A DNA stretch of 64,000 nt from a bacterium Scap17 (lineage in GTDB: Bacteria; Pseudomonadota; Gammaproteobacteria; Pseudomonadales; Halomonadaceae), in contig VINJ01000001.1 of the NCBI GenBank assembly GCA_013376735.1, positions 1,550,001 through 1,614,000 of the forward strand, read 5' to 3'. The notes under the pieces were generated by a model. The model worked only from the letters and a program-made list of their open reading frames with translations. It made no database searches and was not told the origin of the DNA. Both the position numbers and the translations under genes were made by a program. Below are positions 17,766 through 26,733 of this stretch, piece by piece (the first letter of the stretch is position 1; each line of letters begins with the position of its first letter).

Positions 17766-18164
17766 GGGCGTTATGTCTGGCGCTGCGAAAGCCGGCGAAT
17801 CGAGCGGGGAGAGGCGGGCTCAGCAAACGCGCAACGTGAGCCGCAGATATTGTACACCGGAGCGATTGGGTCGTACGCCCTGCAAAGATCCTGTGCGGCG
17901 AAGAAGTTTAAGCTGCGAACTGAACTATTGTATTAGTACTTCAAGCTAACTTTTATGACAAAAAAGTGGAATGAGTGCCTGTATTATGAAAATATGCCTC
18001 AAGAATTATCGCTCTCGGTCGATCTGCATAGGCAAATATTCGAGGCTGACGGATAGCTGACATATTTGATGTGATCCACTTGCTGTATCGACTATGGTCT
18101 ATACAACCAAGATAGTGTTGCAATCTAGATATTAATTTTATTTCTGATCAATAAGGATGTTGTT

Positions 18165-19265
18165 ATGCCACTTCCCTTAATCCTTGCTGGAGCAGCCCTA
18201 GTTGGCGCCGCCTACGGTGCGAAGAAAGGCTACGACGGTTATCAGAGCCATTCGGAAGCCGATGAAATCGTTGAGATTGCCCAGCAGCGCTATGACGAAG
18301 CACGAGAAGTATTTAATAAACAGGAGAAGAAGACAACGAGGGCACTCACAGCTTTGGGGGAAAAAGAGCTGGAGATTGGCAAGCGCTTGGGTGAGTTCAA
18401 GGTTTTGGCTGACAATCTTCAGCAACAGTTGAATGAGGGTAGAAAGAATAAACTGGAAGTTAATATTCCCAAGCATAAGCTCCAGGAAATTGAGGAGTAT
18501 AGCTACACAGCCGTTGGCGTGCTGGGAACGATCGCAGGAGCTGGCACCGCCGGTGCTGCTGCCGGATTTGCAGTCTACGGTGGCGTTATGGCTTTTGGAG
18601 CAGCGTCAACGGGCACTGCTATATCATCTCTGGCAGGGGTTGCCGCTACCAACGCCACCTTGGCGGCCCTTGGTGGTGGCTCTTTGGCAACGGGTGGCTT
18701 GGGCATGGCTGGTGGAACGGCAATTCTTGGTGCCGCAGTAGCTGGCCCTGTATTGGCGATTGCAGGCTGGGCTTATAATAGCCATGGTAAAGAAGCGCTC
18801 AGGAATGCCCGCAAGGCCGATGAGGAAGCCAATGAATCCATCGATAAGCTGGAACGTGCTATTGAGCATCTTAGTCAGACCACTGATTATGTGCGTAAGA
18901 TAAAAAGTACACTCACATCGCTTGATAAGCAGTTTGTTTTTTATTTTGATAAGCTTAAAGAAATTGACGATCGTCTTCAGTATATTAAAAGCCATGACCT
19001 CGACGTGGAAAAAGAAATAAGTAAAATGAATGAAGAGATCATGCGTACTATCGAAAATGGATATGCATTAGCAGCTATTATGGTTAATCTGATCACTACT
19101 CCGATATTTAAGGTTAAAGCTGTACATAGCGGAGTACTTTTGGATGAGAAAGGTGTGCCTGTTATGGAGACAGATACAGAGGGCTCTATGATACTTAATC
19201 ATAGTGAATTGGATAATCAACTTGAAGAAGCGGTATCCAGTGCGAAAGGTATCAAGGAAGCTTGA
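18165..19265 (+). CDS. Candidate pore-like protein: coiled coils flanking a glycine-rich hydrophobic core
   Basis: A 366-residue protein without a recognised family. Layout: a short hydrophobic N-terminus (LILAGAALVGAAYGAKKG), a charged coiled coil at about 28-110, a long Gly/Ala-rich hydrophobic stretch at about 118-205 with glycine-zipper spacing, a second coiled coil at about 210-300, and a mixed C-terminus. This resembles alpha-helical pore-formers and membrane-inserting effectors. AAGGATG precedes the ATG. It is the first gene of a three-gene module inserted upstream of mesX. Function is inferred from architecture only. Confidence 0.75.
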   Translation: MPLPLILAGAALVGAAYGAKKGYDGYQSHSEADEIVEIAQQRYDEAREVFNKQEKKTTRALTALGEKELEIGKRLGEFKVLADNLQQQLNEGRKNKLEVNIPKHKLQEIEEYSYTAVGVLGTIAGAGTAGAAAGFAVYGGVMAFGAASTGTAISSLAGVAATNATLAALGGGSLATGGLGMAGGTAILGAAVAGPVLAIAGWAYNSHGKEALRNARKADEEANESIDKLERAIEHLSQTTDYVRKIKSTLTSLDKQFVFYFDKLKEIDDRLQYIKSHDLDVEKEISKMNEEIMRTIENGYALAAIMVNLITTPIFKVKAVHSGVLLDEKGVPVMETDTEGSMILNHSELDNQLEEAVSSAKGIKEA

Positions 19266-19273
19266 TGTACCTG

Positions 19274-19295
19274 GTAGGGAGTGAAAGCTCCCTAC
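19274..19295 (+). promoter_or_regulatory. Intercistronic hairpin between inserted genes 1 and 2
   Basis: GTAGGGAG at 19274-19281 and CTCCCTAC at 19288-19295 form a perfect 8-bp stem with a 6-nt loop, starting 8 bp after the first gene's stop, followed by TATCACCTTTTCATTTTG. It may attenuate transcription or set expression ratios within the operon. It also argues that gene 2 starts downstream at 19325. Confidence 0.5.
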
Positions 19296-19324
19296 TATCA
19301 CCTTTTCATTTTGTGAGTCTCCCT

Positions 19325-20953
19325 ATGCACACTCCAGCGCAGGATTTCAATTGGGTCACAGAACTCGAAAAAACCGTCGTTAATAGTTTGGTAACTAGTT
19401 TCGGTTTGGACTTTCTTCTGTTTGAGGATAAGATAGGTGGAAATGTTGACACCATTCATAACGCTCGCCAAGGGGTTTGGGCTACGGAGGGCGAGAAGAA
19501 ACGTTACGAGCAGCGAGATAAATACGACTCACACCCTTATCATACGCACGAAAATTATATAAATACCGGTAAGCAAGATAAGCCGATCCATCGAGACGGC
19601 GGTCTGCACGATCCCTACCGAAACACTGTAATGGGAGTGCACGATGAACGCCATCTTGACCATGTGATTAGTGCCAAGGAAATCCATAATGATGCTGGGC
19701 GTGTCCTTGCTGAGCTCGATGGCGTGGAGCTAGCGAATCAAGATAGGAACCTTCAATCTACTCAAGGAACCATTAACAGATCAAAGAATGCTACATCAAT
19801 CGACGCCTATCTAGATAAGCTGCCAGGAACAATCAGTACCCACGAATCTACCTTAGCCAAGGACCGCCAGAAGCTTGAAAACCATCCGCGTGACACACCA
19901 CGGCAGCAGCATGAGGCGCGTACGCTGGAAGATAAAATTCGGAAAACCGAGGATAAAATCAAGCAGCTTAAATCTGTCGATCCCGAGAGTATGCGGGAAC
20001 GAGATGCCGAAGCTCGAAAATCCTACGAACAGCAGATCAAGCGCTCTTATTACACTAGTAGCAAGTTCGTAAAGCAAACTGCTAAGGCATCGGGTATGGC
20101 GGGGGTGAAGATGGGCACCCGCCAAATGCTGGGGCTGATCATGGCTGAGGTTTGGTTCGAACTACGTGAGCAAATTCCTGTCTTGGTAGAAAAAAATAAA
20201 GAAAACTTCGATTTTTCATTATTCATCGATAGTATCAACAAGACGCTGAAAGGTATCTGGATACGAGTAAAGGCACGCTTCAAGGATTTCCTTACGGCTT
20301 TCAAGGATGGCGTCTTCGGTGGCGTATTTGCTAGCCTTACAACCACGCTCTTCAATGTGTTTGCTACAACGCAGAAAATGGCAGTAAAAATTATCCGAGA
20401 GGTCTGGTCTCCGTTGGTAAAGGCCATAAAGTTGCTGATTTTTAACCCCGACCAGTTAGGCTTTGTTGATTTGTGCAAGGCTGTCGTCTCCGTTCTGTCC
20501 ATTGGGGCTGCTACGGTGGTGGGGTCTGTGGTCTATACACAACTATTTCCGATATGCAATTTTCCGCTGGGTGCCGAGTTGGCGGCTTTCTGTAGTGCGC
20601 TAGTAACTGGCGTCGTCACTTTAGGGCTGAGCTACTTCTTGTTTCATAGCGGCATAGCAAAAAAAATCTGGGCGTTTGTTGAGTCGATCATGCCGCATGC
20701 CGACATGATCGCGAAATTCCAGTCCATCAACGCTGAGCTGGATCAGTATCTTATAGAGCTGAGCAAGTTTGAGTTTAATCTTGATGTAGAAGAGCTGGAA
20801 GACTTCTCGCTACAGTTAGTAGCTTGTAACAATGAAATTCAGAGGGGGGCGCTTTTACAAGACGAAGTTGATAAGAGAGGTATAGGATTACCCTACGAGG
20901 TGGGGAACTCTGAGAGCACGCGGAAATGGTTGGCATCATGCATCAAGGGATAA
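19325..20953 (+). CDS. HNH-like nuclease fused to a membrane-spanning region (unknown family)
   Basis: A 542-residue protein I do not recognise as a named family. Residues about 50-150 contain an HNH-type arrangement: DERHLDHVISAKEIHND followed by ELANQDRNLQSTQGTINRSK, the His/Asn spacing seen in HNH folds. A charged coiled segment follows (about 165-230). Two hydrophobic spans lie at about 375-400 and 405-430, near AAFCSALVTGVVTLGLSYFL. The ATG at 19325 is chosen over 19265 because the latter would translate through a hairpin. Its stop overlaps the next gene. A membrane-tied nuclease next to a pore-like protein suggests a conflict system. Confidence 0.75.
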   Translation: MHTPAQDFNWVTELEKTVVNSLVTSFGLDFLLFEDKIGGNVDTIHNARQGVWATEGEKKRYEQRDKYDSHPYHTHENYINTGKQDKPIHRDGGLHDPYRNTVMGVHDERHLDHVISAKEIHNDAGRVLAELDGVELANQDRNLQSTQGTINRSKNATSIDAYLDKLPGTISTHESTLAKDRQKLENHPRDTPRQQHEARTLEDKIRKTEDKIKQLKSVDPESMRERDAEARKSYEQQIKRSYYTSSKFVKQTAKASGMAGVKMGTRQMLGLIMAEVWFELREQIPVLVEKNKENFDFSLFIDSINKTLKGIWIRVKARFKDFLTAFKDGVFGGVFASLTTTLFNVFATTQKMAVKIIREVWSPLVKAIKLLIFNPDQLGFVDLCKAVVSVLSIGAATVVGSVVYTQLFPICNFPLGAELAAFCSALVTGVVTLGLSYFLFHSGIAKKIWAFVESIMPHADMIAKFQSINAELDQYLIELSKFEFNLDVEELEDFSLQLVACNNEIQRGALLQDEVDKRGIGLPYEVGNSESTRKWLASCIKG

Positions 20954-21219
20954 GCACGTTTCCATGCACCCAATGTGGCCTTTGTTGTCAGCGTGTTAAT
21001 TTGGCGAACGAGACTAAGCCTCTTGATCGGGGAGATGGTACTTGCAAGCATTACAGTGATGCTGATAAGAGGTGTAACATTTACGCCGATCGACCTGATA
21101 TTTGCCGGGTCGATCGGCAGTATGAGTTGCATTATGCTGATCAATATAGTTGGAATGAGTTTGTAGATATTAACTTGGAAATATGTAGTATCTTATGGGA
21201 AGTATCTGAAAAAAGTTAA
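20938..21219 (+). CDS. YkgJ-family cysteine-cluster protein
   Basis: A 93-residue protein with the signature FPCTQCGLCC at about residues 8-17, followed by further cysteines in CKHY, RCNIY and ICRVD. YkgJ-like proteins carry cysteine clusters thought to bind zinc or iron-sulfur; their roles are mostly unknown. The start at 20938 lies inside the preceding gene (20926 is an alternative), so translation is probably coupled. As the third gene of the inserted module it may mature or sense redox for the other two. A GGTGCT/AGCACC hairpin follows at about 21229-21253. Confidence 0.85.
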   Translation: MHQGISTFPCTQCGLCCQRVNLANETKPLDRGDGTCKHYSDADKRCNIYADRPDICRVDRQYELHYADQYSWNEFVDINLEICSILWEVSEKS

Positions 21220-21350
21220 TCATTAAGTTGGTGCTGTCTAAGGGGAGAGCACCGGCGTATGCCGTGGTTTTCGTTCAGATGTATTCCCTTTCAGCAAAGA
21301 TTTGGCATCCCCGCGACCCACCATGATGTAATCAATGACTCGAAACTCTA

Positions 21351-21746
21351 CTGACGGCTTTCACCACGTGCCAGGTTGGCGAAGTTGGTGGTCAGGCGGG
21401 TGTTTTCCGCCGGAACGTAGTTCTCGTCAAAACGCAGACTGTTGATGCTGAAACCGAATTCGTTGCTCATGGCGTTCACCCTGATCCTGAGAGAGAAAAT
21501 TCACTGTGTCGTCGACATCTTCCCGTGATCTTTCAGGCGTCTCGTGAGCGGGGTGCTCTCTGTGAGAACGCATCCATGCCGGGAGAGGCACGCTGCTCGC
21601 CATCACGTTCCGTGTGCTGGCTGTGAAGTGCAGCGTCATGGGAAGTCTTCATCAACGATCTGATACAGGTGAGTATCTAGCGCCTGGCTCCATGAGACAA
21701 ACTGGATTTTTTAATATTCAAGTTGAGCAAGATTCATGGTGAGGGC
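21351..21746. repeat. Right copy of 396-bp direct duplication (truncated mesX 5' end)
   Basis: This copy repeats 17370-17765. It contains only the first codons of mesX, in minus orientation, and cannot encode the protein. It marks the outer border of the inserted three-gene module. The rest of 21747-21943 carries a long hairpin and no gene. Confidence 0.92.
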
Positions 21747-21830
21747 AGAGCCTGAGTTTTCACTGTGCCAGCGCCATCACTGATGTCATTGAGGTTGGTG
21801 CAGAGTTGGTGCAGAGAGAATAGGCAGATA

Positions 21831-21884
21831 CCAGACACCACAACGCCGCCTTTCAGCATTGGGAGACGGTGTTGTGGTGTTTGG
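21831..21884. terminator. Long imperfect hairpin downstream of the META-domain gene
   Basis: Positions 21831-21848 pair with 21867-21884 over 18 bp with two non-Watson-Crick positions. It lies about 60 bp beyond the stop of the minus-strand META gene and probably ends its transcript, although no clear U-tract follows. Confidence 0.45.
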
Positions 21885-21943
21885 TCTGTTGCGCGGAGTA
21901 TTCAGTCCAGCCGCACCCTGTACTGAGCGGCCAGCGATAGGGA

Positions 21944-22417
21944 TCAGTAGAGGTGAACGGCCTCCAGGCGGGCACGCGACACACCTTGCTCATCGGTCAG
22001 CGTCAGTGTCTTGCCTTCAATCTGCCAGCCCGACACGTCATTGAGTGTCGCGAGGAAATCGCGTTCGAGCGTTGCGACTTCACCGGGGCACGCCATGCGG
22101 GTGGTGGCCAGACGGCCGAAGCTGAGTTCGCGATCGTCATGCTGATATTCCCCCATCAGGCGGTTGCAGCCAGTGGAACCTGCCACTCGCGAGCCTTGCG
22201 TTTGAGAGTCTGAGCTGTGCAGGACGATGTGGGCTTCACGCTTGCCATCCACCACGGGTGTCGGCTGCTCATCGAGTGCCACCAGCTTCCAGTAGGTATT
22301 TTCCAGCGGCTCGTCGACGGCTTGAGAGTCAGCGGAGGATTGAGTGCCTGCGCAGCCGCTCAAGGTGAATACTGCACTCATCACGGCGGCCCATGTCATC
22401 ACTTGCGCTTGTTTCAT
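21944..22417 (-). CDS. META-domain (HslJ-like) lipoprotein
   Basis: A 157-residue protein. A signal peptide ends in the lipobox LSGC (Cys at residue 22), so the mature form should be a lipid-anchored envelope protein. The META domain follows, with YWKLVALDEQPTP at about 42-54 and GSTGCNRLMGEY near 81, as in HslJ. Related proteins are linked to novobiocin resistance and envelope stress. It is monocistronic. Confidence 0.88.
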   Translation of the reverse strand: MKQAQVMTWAAVMSAVFTLSGCAGTQSSADSQAVDEPLENTYWKLVALDEQPTPVVDGKREAHIVLHSSDSQTQGSRVAGSTGCNRLMGEYQHDDRELSFGRLATTRMACPGEVATLERDFLATLNDVSGWQIEGKTLTLTDEQGVSRARLEAVHLY

Positions 22418-22641
22418 GCGGGTGTCTCCCTCACTAATAGGTTGTCCATGTAAATCGTCTACGTCGATTTTGGGGCTGTGCTTTCAAAGGCCGTGCTTTG
22501 CGGGCTGTGCTCCGTGAGCATTGAAGGCTCTCGCAGAAAGTGGCGTCGCCTCTTGGTCACTGAAGCGTGGTCATCTGAAGCGTTGTAGGCTGAATCAGGA
22601 AGACGCGTTACGCATTCTGAAACAATCGCCAAGGAGTTGTC

Positions 22642-23637
22642 ATGCCAGCCACCCGCACGCCCTCGTCCGCCAGGGAGCGGATACATCTGTGGTGGGATCT
22701 GTTCATCATCGTGCTCGTCATCGCCAATCTGGCATTGCTGCTGTTCGATAGCCTCTTCTTGATTCCCCCGCTGAACACGGCCTTCGAGGCTGTGACACCC
22801 GGGCTGCATGCGGCCTATGAGCAGAACATCCACGCCAATTTCCTCTCCATCGATCTGGCGTTCGTCGCCGTCTTCCTGCTCGATGTGCTGGCGGGGTGGG
22901 CAGTGGCCATCGCGGAGCGGCGCTACCACCGCTGGTTCTTCTATCCCTTTGTGCACTGGTATGACGTGCTGGGGTGTATCCCGCTGAGCGGCTTCCGCCT
23001 GTTGCGTGTGTTGCGTGTGGTCTCGTTGTTGTTCCGTCTGCAACGTCTGGAATTGATCGATGTGCGGCAATGGTATGTCTATCGTGTTGCCGCCAAGTAT
23101 CTCGATATCCTGCTGGAAGAGCTGACGGATCGTATCTCCCTGCGCATGCTCGACAACGTGCAACAGCAGTTGCGCGACAGCGATGACCTCTCATCCTCGG
23201 TGATCGAGCGTGTCGTGGAACCGCGCAAGCAGGCCTTGATCCAGGAGATTAGCCAGCGCCTCGAGACCATGGCAGGGGACGTCTATACCCAGAATCGCGA
23301 CGATACCCTGCGCTATGTGCGGGGCCTGGTCAGTCGCACTCTTGCCGAGAGCCCGGAGCTCCAGCGCGTCTCGCGCCTGCCGATGGGCACTCAGCTGACG
23401 AAAGGGCTCGAAAGTTCGCTGTCCGATCTGGCCTGTCACCTTGTCGATGAAGCGCTGGTCGGCCTGCGCTCCAAGGAGTTCTCGGCGCTGGTGGGGCATC
23501 TGGCAGAGAGTGGTTTCGATGCCTGGTCGCGCACTGACCCGAGGACGGAACAGATCACTGAGCAGGTGCTGATCGACATGCTGGAGCTACTCAAGGAGCG
23601 CATCGCCGTGAAGAGTTGGCATCAGAAATATCAGTGA
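22642..23637 (+). CDS. Voltage-sensor-like membrane protein without an evident pore
   Basis: A 331-residue protein with AAGGAG six bases before the ATG. The first 140 residues hold four hydrophobic helices. The fourth, RLLRVLRVVSLLFRLQRL at about 114-131, has arginines every third residue as in S4 voltage sensors. No selectivity filter or S5-S6 pair follows; instead there are about 190 residues of charged helices that look coiled. It may be an ion-transporter relative or a proton-channel-like sensor. Family naming stays tentative. Confidence 0.7.
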   Translation: MPATRTPSSARERIHLWWDLFIIVLVIANLALLLFDSLFLIPPLNTAFEAVTPGLHAAYEQNIHANFLSIDLAFVAVFLLDVLAGWAVAIAERRYHRWFFYPFVHWYDVLGCIPLSGFRLLRVLRVVSLLFRLQRLELIDVRQWYVYRVAAKYLDILLEELTDRISLRMLDNVQQQLRDSDDLSSSVIERVVEPRKQALIQEISQRLETMAGDVYTQNRDDTLRYVRGLVSRTLAESPELQRVSRLPMGTQLTKGLESSLSDLACHLVDEALVGLRSKEFSALVGHLAESGFDAWSRTDPRTEQITEQVLIDMLELLKERIAVKSWHQKYQ

Positions 23638-23781
23638 AGACAGGTGTGCCTGCAGAAGGTATGTCGCAACTGACCAGCGTGCAGGGCAAGTCCCTACGCG
23701 GGGCAGCCCTTGAAAGTCGGCCACGCCCTCCCGACATCAGTCATTCGGCAATGGATTTGCAACACCCATAAGGACGTCTCG

Positions 23782-25101
23782 ATGTCATATGCACCGCAAC
23801 CCTCAAGCGACACTCACGATGTTGATCAGGCCAGGGCCTGGCTGGATACCTACCGGCGGGTGCGAGCCGCCACCGAGGCGATCTGTGCGCCGCTGCACAA
23901 GGAAGACTACATGGTGCAGAGCATGGCGGATGTCAGCCCACCCAAGTGGCACATCGCCCATGTCACCTGGTTCTTCGAAGCCTTCATCCTGAAACCGTTT
24001 CAATCTGGCTATCAGACGCTCGATCCCGCCTACGATCATCTCTTCAACTCCTACTACGAGACCCATGGCGTGCCGTTCCCGCGCGCCGAGCGTGGCGCAA
24101 TCTCGCGCCCGACCGTCGACGATGTCTATCGTTATCGCGCACACGTCGATCGCGCCATGCAAGCCTTGCTCGAGAACCCACCCCAGGAACATCTGCCGGA
24201 GATTCTGCGCCGTCTGGAGCTGGGCCTACCGCATGAGCAGCAGCATCAGGAGCTGCTGTTGATGGACATCAAGCACATCCTGGCGCAGAACCCGCTGTGT
24301 CCGGCTTATCGGGAAGAGCTGGCGTCAGGCTTGGCACCGACGCCTGCGCGGGAGGTGCCGCCGCTGGGCTGGCTGGCCTATCCCGCCGGGATTCGCGAGA
24401 TCGGCCATGATGCATCAAAAGGCGGCTTCGCCTACGACAACGAGATGGGTCGTCACCGTCAGTTCGTCGAGGCGTTCGAGATCGCTGACCGTCCAGTGAC
24501 CAACGGCGAGTTTCTCGCCTTCATGGAGGCAGGTGGTTACGCCACTCCCGAGCACTGGCTGGCGGATGGCTGGGCGACGGTCAAGGCGGAAGGTTGGCGG
24601 GCACCGCTTTACTGGGTCGAGCGCGACGGCGTCTGGCATCACTACACCTTGGGCGGTCTGGTGCCGGTAGATCTGAATGCGCCGGTCTGCCACGTCAGCT
24701 TCTTCGAGGCCGACGCCTACGCCCAGTGGGCCGGCGCGCGTCTGCCGACTGAAGCCGAGTGGGAGACAGTCGCTCAGGATGTCCCCCTGACGGGTAACTT
24801 CGTCGATCAGGATCATCTGCAACCAGTCGCCGCCGCGAAAGCCGACGGCATGCCGGGTCAGATGTTCGGCGATGTCTGGGAGTGGACGGGCAGCGCCTAT
24901 CGCCCCTATCCAGGCTTTCGCAAACTGCCAGGCAGCCTGGGCGAGTACAACGGCAAGTTCATGTCCGGTCAGATGGTGCTTCGTGGAGGCTGTTGTGCCA
25001 CGCCCGCCGACCACATCCGCGCGACCTATCGCAACTTCTTCCCGCCCGAGGCGCGCTGGGCGTTCTCCGGCTTCCGTCTCGCCAGGGACGGTGGGGTCTG
25101 A
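23782..25101 (+). CDS. egtB: Ergothioneine biosynthesis protein EgtB
   Basis: A 439-residue non-haem iron sulfoxide synthase. The N-terminal DinB-like domain supplies iron ligands: H in WHIAHVTWF near residue 57 and the HEQQHQE motif near 152-158. The C-terminal formylglycine-generating-enzyme-like domain includes PTEAEWE and GDVWEWTGSAY near 371 and ends with FSGFRLARD. It joins hercynine and a thiol using O2. The ATG at 23782 has AAGGA upstream. The methyltransferase EgtD, which makes hercynine, is not in the neighbourhood shown. Confidence 0.9.
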   Translation: MSYAPQPSSDTHDVDQARAWLDTYRRVRAATEAICAPLHKEDYMVQSMADVSPPKWHIAHVTWFFEAFILKPFQSGYQTLDPAYDHLFNSYYETHGVPFPRAERGAISRPTVDDVYRYRAHVDRAMQALLENPPQEHLPEILRRLELGLPHEQQHQELLLMDIKHILAQNPLCPAYREELASGLAPTPAREVPPLGWLAYPAGIREIGHDASKGGFAYDNEMGRHRQFVEAFEIADRPVTNGEFLAFMEAGGYATPEHWLADGWATVKAEGWRAPLYWVERDGVWHHYTLGGLVPVDLNAPVCHVSFFEADAYAQWAGARLPTEAEWETVAQDVPLTGNFVDQDHLQPVAAAKADGMPGQMFGDVWEWTGSAYRPYPGFRKLPGSLGEYNGKFMSGQMVLRGGCCATPADHIRATYRNFFPPEARWAFSGFRLARDGGV

Positions 25102-25191
25102 TGGGCTAACTCTTCCAGAACGCGCCTCCAGACACTTTCATATGCTGCTTTCATCTGCGGCTTTTGCCCGCCAACCCATAAAGGAGTGTTC

Positions 25192-25533
25192 ATGGCCGAC
25201 CACCCCGAACCGCGTATCACGCTGCACCCGCTATCCTCGCGGGTACGAATCCTGGTCGGTGAGACAGTGATCGCTGACACGGGCAACGCGCTGGAATTGC
25301 GCGAAAAGGGCTATCCGCCGAGGCTCTACCTGCCGCGCGCCGATGTGGCGATGGCGGAGCTCTCGGTTTCTCACACCGTCACCCATTGTCCCTTCAAGGG
25401 CGACAGTACCTATTACTCGCTGCCGGATCTTCCTGATATCGCCTGGAGTTACGATCACCCCATCGAAGAGGTGCAGGCGATCGCCGGGCGGCTGGCGTTC
25501 GATACCGACAAGGTCATGTTGGAGGTGGAGTGA
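25192..25533 (+). CDS. DUF427-domain protein
   Basis: A 113-residue protein filled by one DUF427 domain, with VRILVGETVIADTGNALEL near residue 18 and HCPFKGDSTYYSL near 64, both typical of the family. The biochemical role is unknown. AAGGAG precedes the ATG with good spacing. It follows egtB by 90 bp on the same strand and may be co-transcribed. Confidence 0.9.
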   Translation: MADHPEPRITLHPLSSRVRILVGETVIADTGNALELREKGYPPRLYLPRADVAMAELSVSHTVTHCPFKGDSTYYSLPDLPDIAWSYDHPIEEVQAIAGRLAFDTDKVMLEVE

Positions 25534-25664
25534 TTCAGACGAACGGCTCGCCGCCAACCTGATTCTCTCGTCGATGCACAACGCTCCGTCGTGCTCTGCT
25601 GCAGAGATAAACCGATAGAGAACAGTAGCTTGGCGTTCGCCAGATGGTTAGAATCCTGAAGTTT

Positions 25665-25699
25665 GCTGCACCGCGCTCCTCCATCGGGCGCGGTGCAGC
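25665..25699. terminator. 12-bp perfect hairpin between the DUF427 and NERD genes
   Basis: GCTGCACCGCGC at 25665-25676 pairs exactly with GCGCGGTGCAGC at 25688-25699. The loop is 11 nt and only a weak pyrimidine run follows. It probably terminates the egtB-DUF427 transcript. Confidence 0.55.
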
Positions 25700-25791
25700 A
25701 TTACCTTTCCCTTATCAAGGCTCAGTACTCCGGTTGGACGAATCACCTCGCTTGATTCCTTTCCGTACAGGCTGCACCAGGAGTCAAGACA

Positions 25792-26559
25792 GTGGTTGTC
25801 CCTTCGAACGTTGCGCCAGTGATGGGTGTACTGCTATGCCTCGTGCTGGCCTCCTGCATCAGTCGTTACCTCAAGTCCCCCCGCATGAAAGGCCGCATCG
25901 GCGAGTGGCGAGTGCGCTGGATGGCGCGCCGACTCGGCAAGCAGGGCTATCGGGCCTTGCACAATGTCACCCTCAAGACCGAGAGCGGCACCACCCAGAT
26001 CGATCATGTGCTGCTGTCGCGTTTCGGCTGCTTCGTGTTGGAAACCAAGAACATGAAAGGCTGGATCTTCGGCAGTGAGCACGAGGCGAACTGGACCCAG
26101 CAGTTTCCTCGCCAGTCGTTCAGCTTCCAGAACCCGCTACGTCAGAACTACAAGCATCTCAAGGCACTGGAGACGACGCTTGGCGTGACTCCCGAGCATC
26201 TGCATTCGGTGATCGTCTTCGTAGGCAGCGCCAGGCTCAAGGGTGAGATGCCAGCCAACGTGACGCGCGGGTCTGACTTCGTTTCCTTCGTACAGTCGTT
26301 CAAAACCCCCGTCTTCAGCGAGGCGCAGGTCGAGGCCATGCATGAGGCGCTACTGACGGGACGACTGGCGCCGACTCTGGCGACGCAGCGTACCCATGTA
26401 CAGCACCTCAAGCAGCGCAATGCTCCAAAGGCCAGACGTGAATGCCCGAAATGCGGCAGCCGGATGGTGCTGCGCACTGTCAAATCCGGTGTGCGTGAGG
26501 GCCAGCAATTCTGGGGATGCTCGGCCTATCCGGAGTGCCGAGCGACCCAGGCGATGTGA
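25792..26559 (+). CDS. NERD nuclease-related protein with C-terminal zinc ribbon
   Basis: A 255-residue protein. A hydrophobic N-terminal segment (about 8-22) may anchor it. The NERD domain at about 36-150 shows the nuclease-like core IDHVLLSRFGCFVLETKNMK. The last 45 residues form a topoisomerase-type zinc ribbon, CPKCGSRM then FWGCSAYPEC. A GTG start at 25792 with AGGAG upstream is used. It probably acts on DNA. It is the last host gene before the recombinase-rich element. Confidence 0.82.
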   Translation: MVVPSNVAPVMGVLLCLVLASCISRYLKSPRMKGRIGEWRVRWMARRLGKQGYRALHNVTLKTESGTTQIDHVLLSRFGCFVLETKNMKGWIFGSEHEANWTQQFPRQSFSFQNPLRQNYKHLKALETTLGVTPEHLHSVIVFVGSARLKGEMPANVTRGSDFVSFVQSFKTPVFSEAQVEAMHEALLTGRLAPTLATQRTHVQHLKQRNAPKARRECPKCGSRMVLRTVKSGVREGQQFWGCSAYPECRATQAM

Positions 26560-26733
26560 TGCCACGGATTTATGGAGCCAGTGCGGCAATTATTCGGCGC
26601 AGGCGGACTCTGAGTGCAACACCGCAAGTGATGGAGGGTGATGCATCGAGGTTGGGCTATCTCTAGCCCACCGACCACCTGCGCTTTGGCTTCGATAGGC
26701 GACAGCCAGTATGCGAGTATGCGGCCTTAGCCT

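Noticed and set aside
19265-19324. N-terminal extension of the HNH-like inserted gene
   Set aside because: It would read through a perfect hairpin and adds non-family residues; the start at 19325 is preferred.
22459-23163. 234-codon minus-strand frame opposite the voltage-sensor-like gene
   Set aside because: Low-complexity Gln/His-rich antisense reading; the plus-strand gene has hydrophobic helices and a good ribosome-binding site.
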